Origin: an uncultured Clostridia bacterium
GTDB lineage: Bacteria; Bacillota; Clostridia; TANB77; CAG-508
DNA length: 21,640 bases
NCBI GenBank assembly: GCA_934178475.1
Contig: CAKPQH010000016.1
Coordinates: 1-21,640, forward strand
Reading direction: 5' to 3'
The translations under genes were made by a program, and so were the position numbers. Shown in pieces: positions 1 through 9,952 of this stretch. The notes under the pieces are model-generated. The model was not told where the DNA came from, ran no database searches, and saw only the letters and a program-made list of their open reading frames with translations. Each line of letters begins with the position of its first letter. The first letter of the stretch is position 1.

Positions 1-106
1 AATCAGCATAAGACATACTTGGTACTCAAAATATATATTTTTAAATATTTTGTGACAAATGATTGATTAACCTACATCTTTTGGAGAAATTAAAAAATTG
101 AAAGTA

Positions 107-135
107 TTGACATTAAAATAAGAATATGATTTAAT
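107..135 (+). promoter_or_regulatory. Promoter of the XRE-IetAS operon
   Basis: A perfect -35 box (TTGACA, 107-112) and a -10 box TTTAAT (130-135, five of six consensus bases) are separated by 17 bp. Transcription should start near 142. An in-frame ATG at 134 lies inside the -10 box, so it cannot be the translation start. The first 100 bases of the window show no gene I can support. Confidence 0.75.
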
Positions 136-164
136 GGTAACTGGAAGCTACCAGTTACCATTAA
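131..164. promoter_or_regulatory. Perfect 14-bp inverted repeat, candidate operator
   Basis: The arms 131-144 and 151-164 are perfect reverse complements (core TGGTAACTGG / CCAGTTACCA) around a 6-bp spacer. The repeat overlaps the -10 box and the predicted start site and ends at the ribosome-binding site (AAGGAGGA, 163-170). The position suggests an operator for the XRE protein encoded just downstream, giving negative autoregulation. If transcribed in part, the right arm could also affect the ribosome site. Confidence 0.75.
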
Positions 165-175
165 GGAGGAGAAAA

Positions 176-472
176 TTGAGCGAATTTAGTGAATTTTTAA
201 ATGATAAATGCAAAAAAAATGAAAATTCAATAAGAAAAATTGCTATAAAAGCTGAAATAACACATACATATCTTTTACAGCTGATGAATTCAAAAAAAGA
301 TCCTCCTGAGCCAAAAACACAAGAAAAAATTGCTAATGCTTTGGAATTAATAGGACAAGATAGAATAGAATTCTATGATTTAGCAGCACAACAGAGAGGA
401 GACATTCCTGCAGATATATATATGAAAATACTTAACAATAAAAAAATTTATAAAGAAATACGAGAACGATAG
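176..472 (+). CDS. XRE-family helix-turn-helix regulator, first gene of the IetAS operon
   Basis: A 98-residue DNA-binding protein, probably the repressor of its own operon. Residues 8-60 have the XRE pattern (SIRKIAIKAEITHTYLLQLM is a recognition-helix region of the 'sxxYLSxiE' kind), followed by a short helical tail with AAQQRGDIPADI. I place the start at TTG 176 because it sits six bases after AAGGAGGA, while the upstream in-frame ATG at 134 is inside the promoter -10 box. The gap to the ATPase gene is 55 bp with no terminator, so co-transcription is expected. The family call is firm; the regulated promoter is inferred from the inverted repeat at 131-164. Confidence 0.8.
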   Translation: MSEFSEFLNDKCKKNENSIRKIAIKAEITHTYLLQLMNSKKDPPEPKTQEKIANALELIGQDRIEFYDLAAQQRGDIPADIYMKILNNKKIYKEIRER

Positions 473-527
473 AAAAAGTTGAAAAAATATTGAAAAATAT
501 ATATAATATATAGAAAGAGGTGTAATT

Positions 528-1499
528 ATGGCTAATTCTAAACAAATAAAATCATTAGTTTTGGCTCATTTTGATAAAGATGGAGAAAAATTCAGAACTA
601 CAGTATTGCAGATCGCAGCAAATGAAGCTAAAAATGGGCATACTAAATTTGCTAAAGAATTAAAAGATATAATTCAAAATTCAAAGAGAAATAGTTTGAG
701 AAGAGAAAATATAAGTAATGACCAGCTAGAACTATTACAATTTAGTATTCCAAACACTAAATTATCTGAACTTGTAGTTAATGATAATTTGCGTAACAGA
801 ATAAAAAGAATAATAAAAGAAAATAAGCAAAAAGAAAATCTTTTAAGCTATGGATTGCAAAGTAGAAGAAAAATATTAATAGAAGGGCCATCAGGAACAG
901 GAAAAACAATGACATCAAGAATAATAGCTTCAGAGTTGAATTATCCACTATATACAATTCAAATGGATAAACTTGTTACAAAATTCATGGGAGAAACTAG
1001 TATAAAATTAAGACAAATTTTTGATATTATATCAGAAAATGAGGGAGTTTACCTATTTGATGAATTTGATGCTATTGCTTCAGAAAGAAGTTTGGAAAAT
1101 GATGTAGGAGAAATGAGAAGGGTTTTAAATTCATTTTTACAATTTATTGAACAAGATACATCTAACAGTATAATTATAGCAATTACAAATAATCCAAAAT
1201 TATTGGATAAGGCATTATTTAGAAGATTTGATGATATTATTCATTATGATATACCAACAGAAGAAGAAATTAAAATTTTGATGGAAAATAAATTAGCCAA
1301 TTTCTTGAATAACGAAAGAATAATAACAGATGAAATAATAGAAGAAGCTAAAAAACTCAGTCATGCAGAAATCAGCAGAGTATGTGAAGATGCAGTTAAG
1401 ATTTCTATACTTAACAAAAGAAAAATAGAAACAGATATACTAAAAGAAATGATAAAAGAGAGAAAATTTGCATATTTTTCTGGAGGTAATGAGTGTTGA
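528..1499 (+). CDS. ietA: AAA+ ATPase of an IetAS-type defence pair
   Basis: A 323-residue classical AAA ATPase. Visible motifs are Walker A GPSGTGKT (120-127), Walker B VYLFDEFDA (174-182), a sensor-1-like IIIAITNN near 215-222, and the arginine-finger region RRFDD (232-236). The N-terminal 110 residues are helical and charged and may recognise a partner. The stop codon overlaps the start of the subtilisin gene, so the two are translationally coupled. Adjacent AAA ATPase and S8 protease genes define IetAS, first described as a plasmid-stabilising toxin-antitoxin pair and later as anti-phage. By that model the ATPase controls or activates the protease. The ribosome site is AAAGAGGTG at 513-521. 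Family call is strong; system assignment rests on architecture. Confidence 0.85.
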   Translation: MANSKQIKSLVLAHFDKDGEKFRTTVLQIAANEAKNGHTKFAKELKDIIQNSKRNSLRRENISNDQLELLQFSIPNTKLSELVVNDNLRNRIKRIIKENKQKENLLSYGLQSRRKILIEGPSGTGKTMTSRIIASELNYPLYTIQMDKLVTKFMGETSIKLRQIFDIISENEGVYLFDEFDAIASERSLENDVGEMRRVLNSFLQFIEQDTSNSIIIAITNNPKLLDKALFRRFDDIIHYDIPTEEEIKILMENKLANFLNNERIITDEIIEEAKKLSHAEISRVCEDAVKISILNKRKIETDILKEMIKERKFAYFSGGNEC

Positions 1500-3976
1500 A
1501 AAATTCTAATTTAGACAATATTAAAATAATAAACAGTAAAAGTGCTATTCCTTTTTCACCTATTTCTGGTTCAAGAAATACCGAAAAGATACCACCAAGA
1601 AATAGGATTGAACATGGAAATTCAATTAAAGATAGTTTTCAAAATGTGATTAGTGTAGAAAAAAACGTGCCTGAAAGTAATGCAATTATTAATGGTACAT
1701 ATGTAGAGTTTGATGGTGAACCAGAGTATGATATTATAACCAAAAGCTTAGAAGATACAGCAAATGATATAAAAATAATGAACATACAAAAAAGAGTGTG
1801 TGAAAATAAGAAAGAATTTATTAGTGCCACTGTATTTATACCAAGTGGAGCGGAAAAGGTATTTTTAAACAAGATTGATCAATATTTAGATATCGAAAAA
1901 GATACTAAAAAAGGTAATCCTAAAAATATGAAACTAATAAATGGTATTTCTAATATTAAACCAGTAAGTCTTGAATCATTTTGGATTGGAGATTTAAATG
2001 ATATCCCTAGAGAAACTACAAAAAAATGGTGTGAGATATGGATTCAAAATAAAATAAAAAATATAGGAAAAAATTTAGATGAAGAATTTATAAAAAAATG
2101 TAAAGAGCTATCATTAGAAATTAAAGATGGAAAAATCAATTTTGAAGAAAGAAGTGTATATTTAGTAAAAGCTAATAAAAACGATTTGAATGAATTAATC
2201 CGAAAAACAAATATTGTAACTGAGATAAGATTAGCCCCAGAAACTGCAAATTTTTTTATGGGAATGTCAAATAAAGAGCAAAGTGATTGGGTTAATGATT
2301 TAAAATCAAGAGTGGAAATTAATCGAGATAGTAATGTTTCTGTAAGTATATTAGATACAGGGGTTAATACTAAAAATATAATTATAAGTGATTTTTTTGA
2401 AGATGATGCAGTTGTTACATATAATGAGGATTGGACTACAGCTGATAATAATGGACATGGTACGAATTTAGCTGGTATAGCGGCATATTTTAATTTGGAA
2501 GATATATTACAAAATACGAAAAATATTAAGATAAACCATGATTTGGAATCAGCAAAGATTTTGCCAGATAAAGGCCAAAATGAACCAGAGCTTTATGGTC
2601 ATATAACTGACCAGGTAATAAATTTATTAAAGATTAATAGACAAAATAATAAGAGAATAATTTGTTTAGCTACTACTACAAATCAATCAAATGATGGTAA
2701 ACCTTCATCATGGTCAGCTGCTATTGACAATCAAATATATAGTGAGGATGAGAAACTAGTGTTTTTAATATCTTCTGGAAATACAACACAAGAGGAAAAT
2801 GATAAAATGGGTTATTTCGGTGCTAGTATGGTCCATTGTATCGAAAGTCCAGGGCAGTCTTGGAATGCATTAACGGTAGGAGCATATACAGATAAAATAA
2901 CTTTAACAGAAGATGTACAAGGAGGACAACCATTGGCTGATGCAGGAGATTTATCTCCATTTAGTTCTTCTTCTGCATTATGGGATACAAATAAATGGCC
3001 TATAAAACCTGACATTGTGTGTGAAGGTGGAAATTTACTAAAAGATTCATTAAATTCACTGCAATGTGATGATTTATCATTGTTAACAGCTCATAATAAA
3101 CCAACAGAGAGAATATTTGATACAATTTGGGGAACTAGCGCTGCTGTAGCACAGGCATCATTTATTGCAGCTGAAATACAAGCAAAATATAAAGATTATA
3201 ATGCAGAGACAATTAGAGGCTTAATGGTTCATTCTGCTAATTGGACAGACAAAATGATAGAGAGATTTATTAAAACTGGAAAGAAAACAGAATATTCAGA
3301 TTTACTAAGAACTTTTGGATACGGAATTCCAGATTTGTCTAAAGCAATTAAAAGTAGTAATAATAGTGTTAATATGATCGTAGAAGATGAAATTCAACCA
3401 TATACTAAAGAAAAATCTTCAATTAAGCTTAAAGAAATGAATCTTCATAAGCTACCTTGGCCTAAAGAAGTCCTTTTGAATTTGGGTGAAGAAAATGTCA
3501 AGATGATAGTAACATTATCATATTTTATTGAACCTTTACCAGGAGAAAGAGGATGGAAAGATAAATATAAGTATGCATCATGTAATCTAAGATTTGAAGT
3601 AAATAATTCTGATGAAAATGAGGAAGATTTTAAGAAGAGAATAAATAAATTGATGAGGGAAGATAATGAAGATAAAGGAAATGGAAGCAGTGGTAGTGAC
3701 AGATGGACTTTAGGAAAGAATAATAGATGCTTGGGTTCAATACATTCTGATATTTGGGAAGGAACGGCAGCGGATCTTAGCCAAGCAAATTATATTGCAG
3801 TATATCCAATTTCTGGATGGTGGAAAGAAAAAAATAAATTAGAAAAATATAATAATAAAATACGATATTCACTTATAGTTTCCTTAGAGACTCCAAATCA
3901 AGAAGTTGATTTATATACGCCAATAATTACACAAATAAGAAATAAAGTACCTATTGAAATCAAGATAAAAAAGTAG
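1493..3976 (+). CDS. ietS: Subtilisin-like (S8) serine protease of an IetAS-type pair
   Basis: An 827-residue peptidase S8 protein. The catalytic triad is intact: Asp288 in ILDTG, His322 in NNGHGT, Ser549 in WGTSAA. About 280 residues precede the catalytic domain, including a polar, proline-containing N-terminus (PFSPISGSRN), and about 200 residues follow it. No signal peptide is seen, so it should act in the cytosol, consistent with an abortive effector cleaving cell or phage proteins. The start is GTG 1493 or TTG 1496; both follow GGAGG at 1482-1486 and overlap ietA by 7 or 4 bases. Substrate is unknown. A terminator lies directly after the gene. Confidence 0.85.
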   Translation: MLKNSNLDNIKIINSKSAIPFSPISGSRNTEKIPPRNRIEHGNSIKDSFQNVISVEKNVPESNAIINGTYVEFDGEPEYDIITKSLEDTANDIKIMNIQKRVCENKKEFISATVFIPSGAEKVFLNKIDQYLDIEKDTKKGNPKNMKLINGISNIKPVSLESFWIGDLNDIPRETTKKWCEIWIQNKIKNIGKNLDEEFIKKCKELSLEIKDGKINFEERSVYLVKANKNDLNELIRKTNIVTEIRLAPETANFFMGMSNKEQSDWVNDLKSRVEINRDSNVSVSILDTGVNTKNIIISDFFEDDAVVTYNEDWTTADNNGHGTNLAGIAAYFNLEDILQNTKNIKINHDLESAKILPDKGQNEPELYGHITDQVINLLKINRQNNKRIICLATTTNQSNDGKPSSWSAAIDNQIYSEDEKLVFLISSGNTTQEENDKMGYFGASMVHCIESPGQSWNALTVGAYTDKITLTEDVQGGQPLADAGDLSPFSSSSALWDTNKWPIKPDIVCEGGNLLKDSLNSLQCDDLSLLTAHNKPTERIFDTIWGTSAAVAQASFIAAEIQAKYKDYNAETIRGLMVHSANWTDKMIERFIKTGKKTEYSDLLRTFGYGIPDLSKAIKSSNNSVNMIVEDEIQPYTKEKSSIKLKEMNLHKLPWPKEVLLNLGEENVKMIVTLSYFIEPLPGERGWKDKYKYASCNLRFEVNNSDENEEDFKKRINKLMREDNEDKGNGSSGSDRWTLGKNNRCLGSIHSDIWEGTAADLSQANYIAVYPISGWWKEKNKLEKYNNKIRYSLIVSLETPNQEVDLYTPIITQIRNKVPIEIKIKK

Positions 3977-3998
3977 AAGTAGAAATACTTCTATTTTT
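3971..3998 (+). terminator. Rho-independent terminator after ietS
   Basis: The core stem AGAAGTA / TACTTCT (3975-3981 and 3986-3992) with a GAAA loop can extend outward by A-T and G-T pairs. It is followed by ATTTTTG. The stem is modest but well placed immediately after the ietS stop, separating the IetAS operon from hsdR. Confidence 0.6.
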
Positions 3999-3999
3999 G

Positions 4000-4028
4000 T
4001 TGTTAAAAAATGTATTTTATGATAGAAT
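4000..4028 (+). promoter_or_regulatory. Promoter of the hsdRMS operon
   Basis: TTGTTA (4000-4005) and TAGAAT (4023-4028) are spaced by 17 bp, just downstream of the ietS terminator. hsdR starts 33 bp later with ribosome site GGGGGAAAT. Confidence 0.6.
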
Positions 4029-4061
4029 AAAATCGAATAATTATATATTGGGGGAAATATA

Positions 4062-7058
4062 ATGGAACATAGTGAAAATACAAGAGTAAAAATACCAGCG
4101 CTTGTTCATTTTACAAGATTAGGGTATAAATATTTATCACTAAAACATGAAAAAGAAAATATTGATGGGGATATAAATATTTTCAAAAATATATTTTGTG
4201 AAAGCATAAATAAAATAAATAACAAGAATTTTTCGATGGAAGAATCAGATAAAATAATAGCTGAACTTGAAATACAATTAGCAAATGATGATTTAGGGAA
4301 AGCATTTTACAATACTTTAATAAATGGATTTAATGGAATAAAATTTATTGATTTCGAAGATATAGATAATAATGTTTTTAATGTAGTTACAGAACTTACA
4401 TATAAAAATGGAGAAGATGAATTTAGACCAGATATTATCCCACTAATAAATGGAATTCCATTATCTTTTATTGAGGTTAAAAAGCCTAATAATAGAGAAG
4501 GAATACTTGCAGAAAGAAATAGAATAAATGCGAGATTTAGTAATCCTAAATTTAAAAAGTTTGCAAATCTTACACAATTACTTGTATTTTCTAACAATGA
4601 TGAATACGATGAAGAATCTATTGTTCCAATACAAGGTGCTTTTTATGGTACAAGTAGCTATAGTAATGTGTTCTTTAATTGCTTTCGAGAAGAAGATGGA
4701 GGTATAATAAATTATATTAAACCGATTAACCAAACTGAAGAAGAGAAGATTTTAATTGACACAAACTATGTTACACTTAAAGGAACAGCAGAATATAATA
4801 CTAATTTAGATATAAATACTCCAACCAATAGAATAATAACATCCTTATTCACAAAAGAAAGATTCCTAAAAATATTAAAATATGGAATTGCGTATGTAGA
4901 GAAATTAGATAAAAACGGAATTATACAAATCCAAAAACATATAATGAGATATCCACAATTATTTGCTACTCTTGCTATAGAAAATAAACTAGAACAAGGT
5001 ATAGATAAAGGGATTATCTGGCATACACAAGGAAGTGGAAAAACAGCATTAACATACTTTAATGTAAAATATTTAACTGATTATTTTGCAAAGCAGGGCA
5101 AAATTGCTAAATTTTATTTTATTGTTGATAGATTAGATTTATTAGATCAGGCTTCAAAAGAATTCACAGCAAGAGGACTAAAAGTGGAAAAAGTAAATTC
5201 AAAAGAAGAATTTATTAAAAATATACAAACAATTGGAGAAATTGGAACAACAGGCGAATTAACAATAACAGTTATAAACATACAAAAATTTTCAGAAGAA
5301 TCAATTGTTAAACCATCTGATTACAATGTAGAAGTTCAAAGAATTTACTTTATGGATGAAGCTCATAGAAGTTACAATCCTAAAGGTTCATTTCTTGCAA
5401 ATTTAATGGCATCAGATAGAAATGCAATTATGATAGCATTAACAGGTACACCTTTAATAGGCAATGGATATAGTTCAAAAGATGTATTTGGAGATTATAT
5501 ACATAAATATTACTATAATCGCTCAATAGCTGATGGATATACATTAAAATTAATTCGAGAAGGAATTGAAACATCATATAGGTCATATTTAGATGAAGCA
5601 TTAAAAGAAGTTGAAGCAATTAAAGGAATGGCAAAGAAAGAAGATATTTATTCTCATCCTAAATATGTATCAGCATTAGTAAAATATATTGCAAATGATT
5701 TTAATAAAACTAAAATTAGGTTAAATGATAATTCAATTGGAGCAATGATAGTTTGCGATTCATCTAAACAAGCAAGAGCAGTTTTTGATGAGCTTAACAA
5801 TTATGAAGGAATAACATCAGCTTTAATCCTCCATGATGAAGATGATAAAGAAACTAGAAGAACCGAACAAGATGATTTTAAAAAAGGAAAAATAGATGTA
5901 TTGGTAGTTTACAATATGCTTTTAACTGGATTTGATGCACCTAGATTAAAAAAGATATATTTAGGAAGAGTTATAAAAGCACATAATTTATTACAAACAT
6001 TAACTAGAGTGAATAGACCATACAAAGATTATAGATATGGATATGTTGTTGACTTTGCAGATATTAGAGCGGAATTTGATAAAACAAATAAAGCATATTT
6101 TGAAGAATTGCAAAGTGAACTAGGAGATGAATTTACTAACTATGCAAACATCTTCAAAGATAAAGATGAAATAGAAAAAGATATAATAGATTTAAAGAAT
6201 AAATTATTTATATTTGATACTGAAAATCTTGAGAACTTTACAAAACAAATAAATGAACTACCAAAGCAAGAATTATATGATATTAGAAAATCTTTAGAAA
6301 ATTACAAAATATTATACAACTTAATTAAAATGTATGGATATGAAGATTTGACAGATAAAATAGATATTAGCAAAGTATCAAAATTATTAAATGAAGTAAC
6401 TAATAGGATTAGCATTTTAAATTTAACAGAAAACATTAATAACAATGAAAATATAATTGGCTTATTAAACATGGCTTTAGATAAAATAGATTTTAATTTT
6501 AGAAAAATTTCTGAATCAGAATTAGTCATTGCAGATAAATTTAGAGAAAATCTTGAAAGAACAAGAGTAGAACTTGAAAGAAATTTTGATAAAAAAGATC
6601 TTGAATTTATATCACTATATGAAGAATTAAAAAGGATATTTAGTAAGAAAAATATTGAAGAATTAACATCTGAAGAAATGCAAAATAGTATATTGGAATT
6701 AGAAAAAATAAGAGAAAGAATAAAACAAAGAAATAGTAAGGATGAGATGTTAATCGTAAAATATGAAAATGATATAAAATTTATGAGAATTCACAAAAGA
6801 ATTAAAGAAGCAAATATAGAAAATATTAGTGATATTGTTTTAAATCAGATGTTACTTGAAATAAAACATAAGGTTGATGAAATATTAGTTAAAAATTATA
6901 AATTGATGGATAATGAAGCTTTTTTCCACGGAAGTATTACACCAATTATTGCAAAAACATCACTAGCATATAATGTTAAATTAACTATAGAGCAGATACA
7001 ATTTATAACAAACAATGTATTAGAAGAATATATAGAGGAAAGGAAATTAGCAGGATAA
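4062..7058 (+). CDS. hsdR: Type I restriction enzyme R subunit
   Basis: A 998-residue motor and nuclease subunit of a type I restriction enzyme; it translocates DNA and cuts it away from the recognition site when the site is unmethylated. The N-terminal PD-(D/E)XK nuclease shows RPD (Asp124) and IEVKK (Glu138, Lys140). The SF2 translocase has Walker A HTQGSGKT (321-328), the DEAH box FMDEAHRS (Asp432), LTGTPL, and a C-terminal helicase half with TGFDAPRL and LLQTLTRVNRPY. A long helical, coiled-coil-rich region (about 690-950) precedes the C-terminus, as expected for contact with the methyltransferase core. Length is normal and no frameshift is seen. Its stop codon shares a base with the hsdM start. 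Confidence 0.95.
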   Translation: MEHSENTRVKIPALVHFTRLGYKYLSLKHEKENIDGDINIFKNIFCESINKINNKNFSMEESDKIIAELEIQLANDDLGKAFYNTLINGFNGIKFIDFEDIDNNVFNVVTELTYKNGEDEFRPDIIPLINGIPLSFIEVKKPNNREGILAERNRINARFSNPKFKKFANLTQLLVFSNNDEYDEESIVPIQGAFYGTSSYSNVFFNCFREEDGGIINYIKPINQTEEEKILIDTNYVTLKGTAEYNTNLDINTPTNRIITSLFTKERFLKILKYGIAYVEKLDKNGIIQIQKHIMRYPQLFATLAIENKLEQGIDKGIIWHTQGSGKTALTYFNVKYLTDYFAKQGKIAKFYFIVDRLDLLDQASKEFTARGLKVEKVNSKEEFIKNIQTIGEIGTTGELTITVINIQKFSEESIVKPSDYNVEVQRIYFMDEAHRSYNPKGSFLANLMASDRNAIMIALTGTPLIGNGYSSKDVFGDYIHKYYYNRSIADGYTLKLIREGIETSYRSYLDEALKEVEAIKGMAKKEDIYSHPKYVSALVKYIANDFNKTKIRLNDNSIGAMIVCDSSKQARAVFDELNNYEGITSALILHDEDDKETRRTEQDDFKKGKIDVLVVYNMLLTGFDAPRLKKIYLGRVIKAHNLLQTLTRVNRPYKDYRYGYVVDFADIRAEFDKTNKAYFEELQSELGDEFTNYANIFKDKDEIEKDIIDLKNKLFIFDTENLENFTKQINELPKQELYDIRKSLENYKILYNLIKMYGYEDLTDKIDISKVSKLLNEVTNRISILNLTENINNNENIIGLLNMALDKIDFNFRKISESELVIADKFRENLERTRVELERNFDKKDLEFISLYEELKRIFSKKNIEELTSEEMQNSILELEKIRERIKQRNSKDEMLIVKYENDIKFMRIHKRIKEANIENISDIVLNQMLLEIKHKVDEILVKNYKLMDNEAFFHGSITPIIAKTSLAYNVKLTIEQIQFITNNVLEEYIEERKLAG

Positions 7059-8704
7059 TGAACAATGAAGAAAGAGAGATAATAAACAAAACAAAGGAAC
7101 TTATTGATGAACTTAAATCAATCTCCGAAAATAATGGTATTGGGAACAGCCCTAGTGAGTATAAAATAATTACAGAAGTTTTTCTATATAAATTTTTAAA
7201 TGATAAATTTTTATATGAAGTAAAAAAAGTAGATGATAATTTGGCAAAGCTAGATAAGCCAAAAGATGTTGAAAAAGCATTAGAAAAAATGAAAGATGAT
7301 TATGAATTTTTACTTTTAAGATTGGGGCCTGATACAGCAAAGTTAAAAATAGAACACTTAATTTCTTATTTATTTTCACACAAAAATGATGAAGATTTCT
7401 ATAAATTATTTGATGATACTTTAATAGATATAGCAAACTTTAATATAGATATATTTTCAGTTAGAACGGGTGGAAAAGAAAAAATAAGATTATTTGGTGG
7501 TATATCACAACATATTACAGAAACAAGTAAGAAAAATAATTTTACAAGAGCAATAATAGACAAACTAGTAGAATTCAGTTTTGAAAATTTATTTAAACAA
7601 AAATATGATGCATTTGCTATTGTGTTTGAATATTTAATAAAAGATTATAACAAAGATTTTGGTAAATATGCAGAATATTATACACCAAATTCAATTGCAA
7701 GAATAATAGCTAGAATATTAGTTAAGGATGATGAAAAAGTAGAAAATGTAACAGTATATGATCCATCAGCAGGATCTGGAACACTTGTGTTAGCTCTTGC
7801 ACATCAGATAGGAGAGGAAAATTGTACTATATATACTCAAGATATATCTCAAAAATCAAATGAATTTTTAAGATTAAACCTTATATTAAATAATTTAGTA
7901 CATTCATTAGGTAATGTTGTTCATGGCAATACATTGCTTGAACCAGCACATTATAATGAAACAAAAACAAGACTTGCAGAATTCGATTATATAGTTAGCA
8001 ATCCACCTTTTAAAACAGATTTTAGTGATTATAGAGATGAACTAGCTGATGACAAATTGAGAGAAAGATTTTTCGCAGGAGTACCTAAAATTCCTAATAA
8101 AGATAAGGATAAAATGGCCATATATTTAATGTTTATACAACATATTATTTATTCTTTAAGTAAAAAAGGTAAAGCAGCGATAGTAGTTCCTACAGGCTTT
8201 TTAACAGCACAATCAGAAATTGAGAAAAAAATCAGAGAGAAACTAGTAGAAGAAGAGATAATAAAAGGCGTTGTATCAATGCCATCAAATATATTTGCTA
8301 CTACTGGAACTAATGTTAGTGTATTGTTTCTAGATAGAGCCAACAAAGGTGGAAAGGTATTATTAGTAGATGCATCTAAATTAGGTAATAAAGTAAAAGA
8401 TGGAAAAAATCAAAGAACAGTTTTAAGAGAAGATGAAATTGAAAAAATAGTAGAAGCTTTTGCAAAACAAGAAGTTGTAGATAATTTTAGTGTAGAAGTA
8501 ACATATGAACAATTAAAGGAAAAGAATTGTTCATTTTCAGCAGGACAGTATTTTGAAGTTAAAATAGAATATGTTGAACTAACACAAGAAGAATTTAATA
8601 ATAAAATTGAAGAATTCTCAAATAATCTTGAGAAGTATTTCTCTGAAGGCAAGACATTGGAAGATGAAATAAGACAGCGATTGGGGGAATTAAAATATGA
8701 CTAA
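7058..8704 (+). CDS. hsdM: Type I DNA methyltransferase M subunit
   Basis: A 548-residue adenine-N6 methyltransferase that, with HsdS, modifies host sites using S-adenosylmethionine. The N-terminal helical HsdM_N-type domain spans roughly 1-150. The SAM-binding motif I is YDPSAGSGTL (Asp235 to Gly241) and the catalytic motif IV is SNPPF (Asn315 to Phe318), the form typical of m6A enzymes. The ATG overlaps the hsdR stop by one base (TAATG) and the 3' end overlaps hsdS by 8 bases, so the three subunits are translationally coupled. Intact and of normal length. Confidence 0.95.
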   Translation: MNNEEREIINKTKELIDELKSISENNGIGNSPSEYKIITEVFLYKFLNDKFLYEVKKVDDNLAKLDKPKDVEKALEKMKDDYEFLLLRLGPDTAKLKIEHLISYLFSHKNDEDFYKLFDDTLIDIANFNIDIFSVRTGGKEKIRLFGGISQHITETSKKNNFTRAIIDKLVEFSFENLFKQKYDAFAIVFEYLIKDYNKDFGKYAEYYTPNSIARIIARILVKDDEKVENVTVYDPSAGSGTLVLALAHQIGEENCTIYTQDISQKSNEFLRLNLILNNLVHSLGNVVHGNTLLEPAHYNETKTRLAEFDYIVSNPPFKTDFSDYRDELADDKLRERFFAGVPKIPNKDKDKMAIYLMFIQHIIYSLSKKGKAAIVVPTGFLTAQSEIEKKIREKLVEEEIIKGVVSMPSNIFATTGTNVSVLFLDRANKGGKVLLVDASKLGNKVKDGKNQRTVLREDEIEKIVEAFAKQEVVDNFSVEVTYEQLKEKNCSFSAGQYFEVKIEYVELTQEEFNNKIEEFSNNLEKYFSEGKTLEDEIRQRLGELKYD

Positions 8705-9905
8705 GTATTTATTTAAAGATATAGTTTTAGGTGAAGAAGGATTATTAAAAGGACCATTTGGAAGTGATTTGAAAAAAAGTCTGTACGTTCCTAAAGGAAA
8801 AAATACATATAAGGTTTATTTACAGGAAAATATTTTAAAAGAGGATAATGATGTCGGTGAGTATTATATATCTAAAGAATATTTTGATAAAAAAATGTCA
8901 AGATACGAGATAAAAGAAAATGATTTTATTGTTACATGTGATGGAACATTAGGAGAAATATTTCAACTAAAAAATGTAAAAGAAAGAGGTATTATTAGTT
9001 CTTCTTTGTTAAGAATAACATTAAATAATGAAGTAGTAGATAGTAATTATTTTTACTATTTGTTTAAATCTGTAATAAAAAAAGCACTAATTACTAAGGG
9101 TAACAATTCAGTATTAAAACATTTGCCGGGAGTAAATATAATTAGGAATTATGTTGTAGAATTACCAGAAATAAATATTCAGAGAAAGATCGGTAATGTG
9201 TTAAAAACAATAGACAACAAGATTAAAAATAATTTGACTATATGTAAAGAACTAGAGAGAATGGCAAAAATAATATATGAATATTGGTTTATACAATATG
9301 AATTTCCAAATAAAGATGGAAATCCATATAAATTATCTGGTGGAAAGATGATATGGAATGAGGAACTGAAGAAAGAAATTCCTGAAAGGTGGAATGTAAG
9401 AAAAGTAGGAGATATTTTATCTAAAATCCCCAATACCTATAAGTACACATCATCAGAGTATAAAAAAGATGGTAGATTTCCTATTATTGACCAAAGCAGT
9501 AATTATATATGTGGATATACAGATAAAGAAGAAGATTTATTAAAATTAAATGATTGCGTTGTTTTTGGTGATCATACTAAAATTGTAAAATATGTTAATT
9601 TTAATTTTGCAAGAGGAGCTGATGGAACACAAATACTTAATTCATATGATGATAAACTGCCAAATTATTTATTATATATGCAAATTTCTAATATGCAATT
9701 AGTAAGTCAAGGGTATTCGAGATATTTTAAGTTTTTAAAAGACAAACATGTTATTATTCCGGAGAAAAAATTTTCAGATATGTATATAAGTAAAGTAAAA
9801 ATAGCATTGGAAAAAATAAAAAAATGTAGAGAAGAAAATAAAGAATTGTCTAATTTAAGAGATTATATATTGCCATTACTTATGAATGGACAAGTTGGAT
9901 TTTAA
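8697..9905 (+). CDS. hsdS: Type I specificity subunit S
   Basis: A 402-residue specificity subunit that sets the bipartite DNA target of the HsdRMS complex. It has the usual layout: target-recognition domain 1 (about 1-155), a central conserved helix (about 160-205, LPEINIQRKIGNVL then KIIYEYWF), target-recognition domain 2 (about 225-345) starting at IPERW, and a terminal conserved helix ending RDYILPLLMNGQVGF. It starts inside the end of hsdM after GGGGGAA. There is one copy only, with no neighbouring half-S gene or recombinase, so no shuffling of specificity is suggested. The recognised sequence cannot be read from the protein. Confidence 0.93.
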   Translation: MTKYLFKDIVLGEEGLLKGPFGSDLKKSLYVPKGKNTYKVYLQENILKEDNDVGEYYISKEYFDKKMSRYEIKENDFIVTCDGTLGEIFQLKNVKERGIISSSLLRITLNNEVVDSNYFYYLFKSVIKKALITKGNNSVLKHLPGVNIIRNYVVELPEINIQRKIGNVLKTIDNKIKNNLTICKELERMAKIIYEYWFIQYEFPNKDGNPYKLSGGKMIWNEELKKEIPERWNVRKVGDILSKIPNTYKYTSSEYKKDGRFPIIDQSSNYICGYTDKEEDLLKLNDCVVFGDHTKIVKYVNFNFARGADGTQILNSYDDKLPNYLLYMQISNMQLVSQGYSRYFKFLKDKHVIIPEKKFSDMYISKVKIALEKIKKCREENKELSNLRDYILPLLMNGQVGF

Positions 9906-9952
9906 AATATGTATTCAATTTTGGAATATAAATATAAAAAACAAATAAAAAC

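Noticed and set aside
134..175. ATG 134 as start of the XRE regulator
   Set aside because: It lies inside the predicted -10 box and upstream of the expected transcript start; TTG 176 has a perfectly spaced ribosome site.
8697..9905. Phase-variable specificity locus
   Set aside because: Only one full hsdS, with no inverted partial copy, invertase or long simple repeat in the gene.
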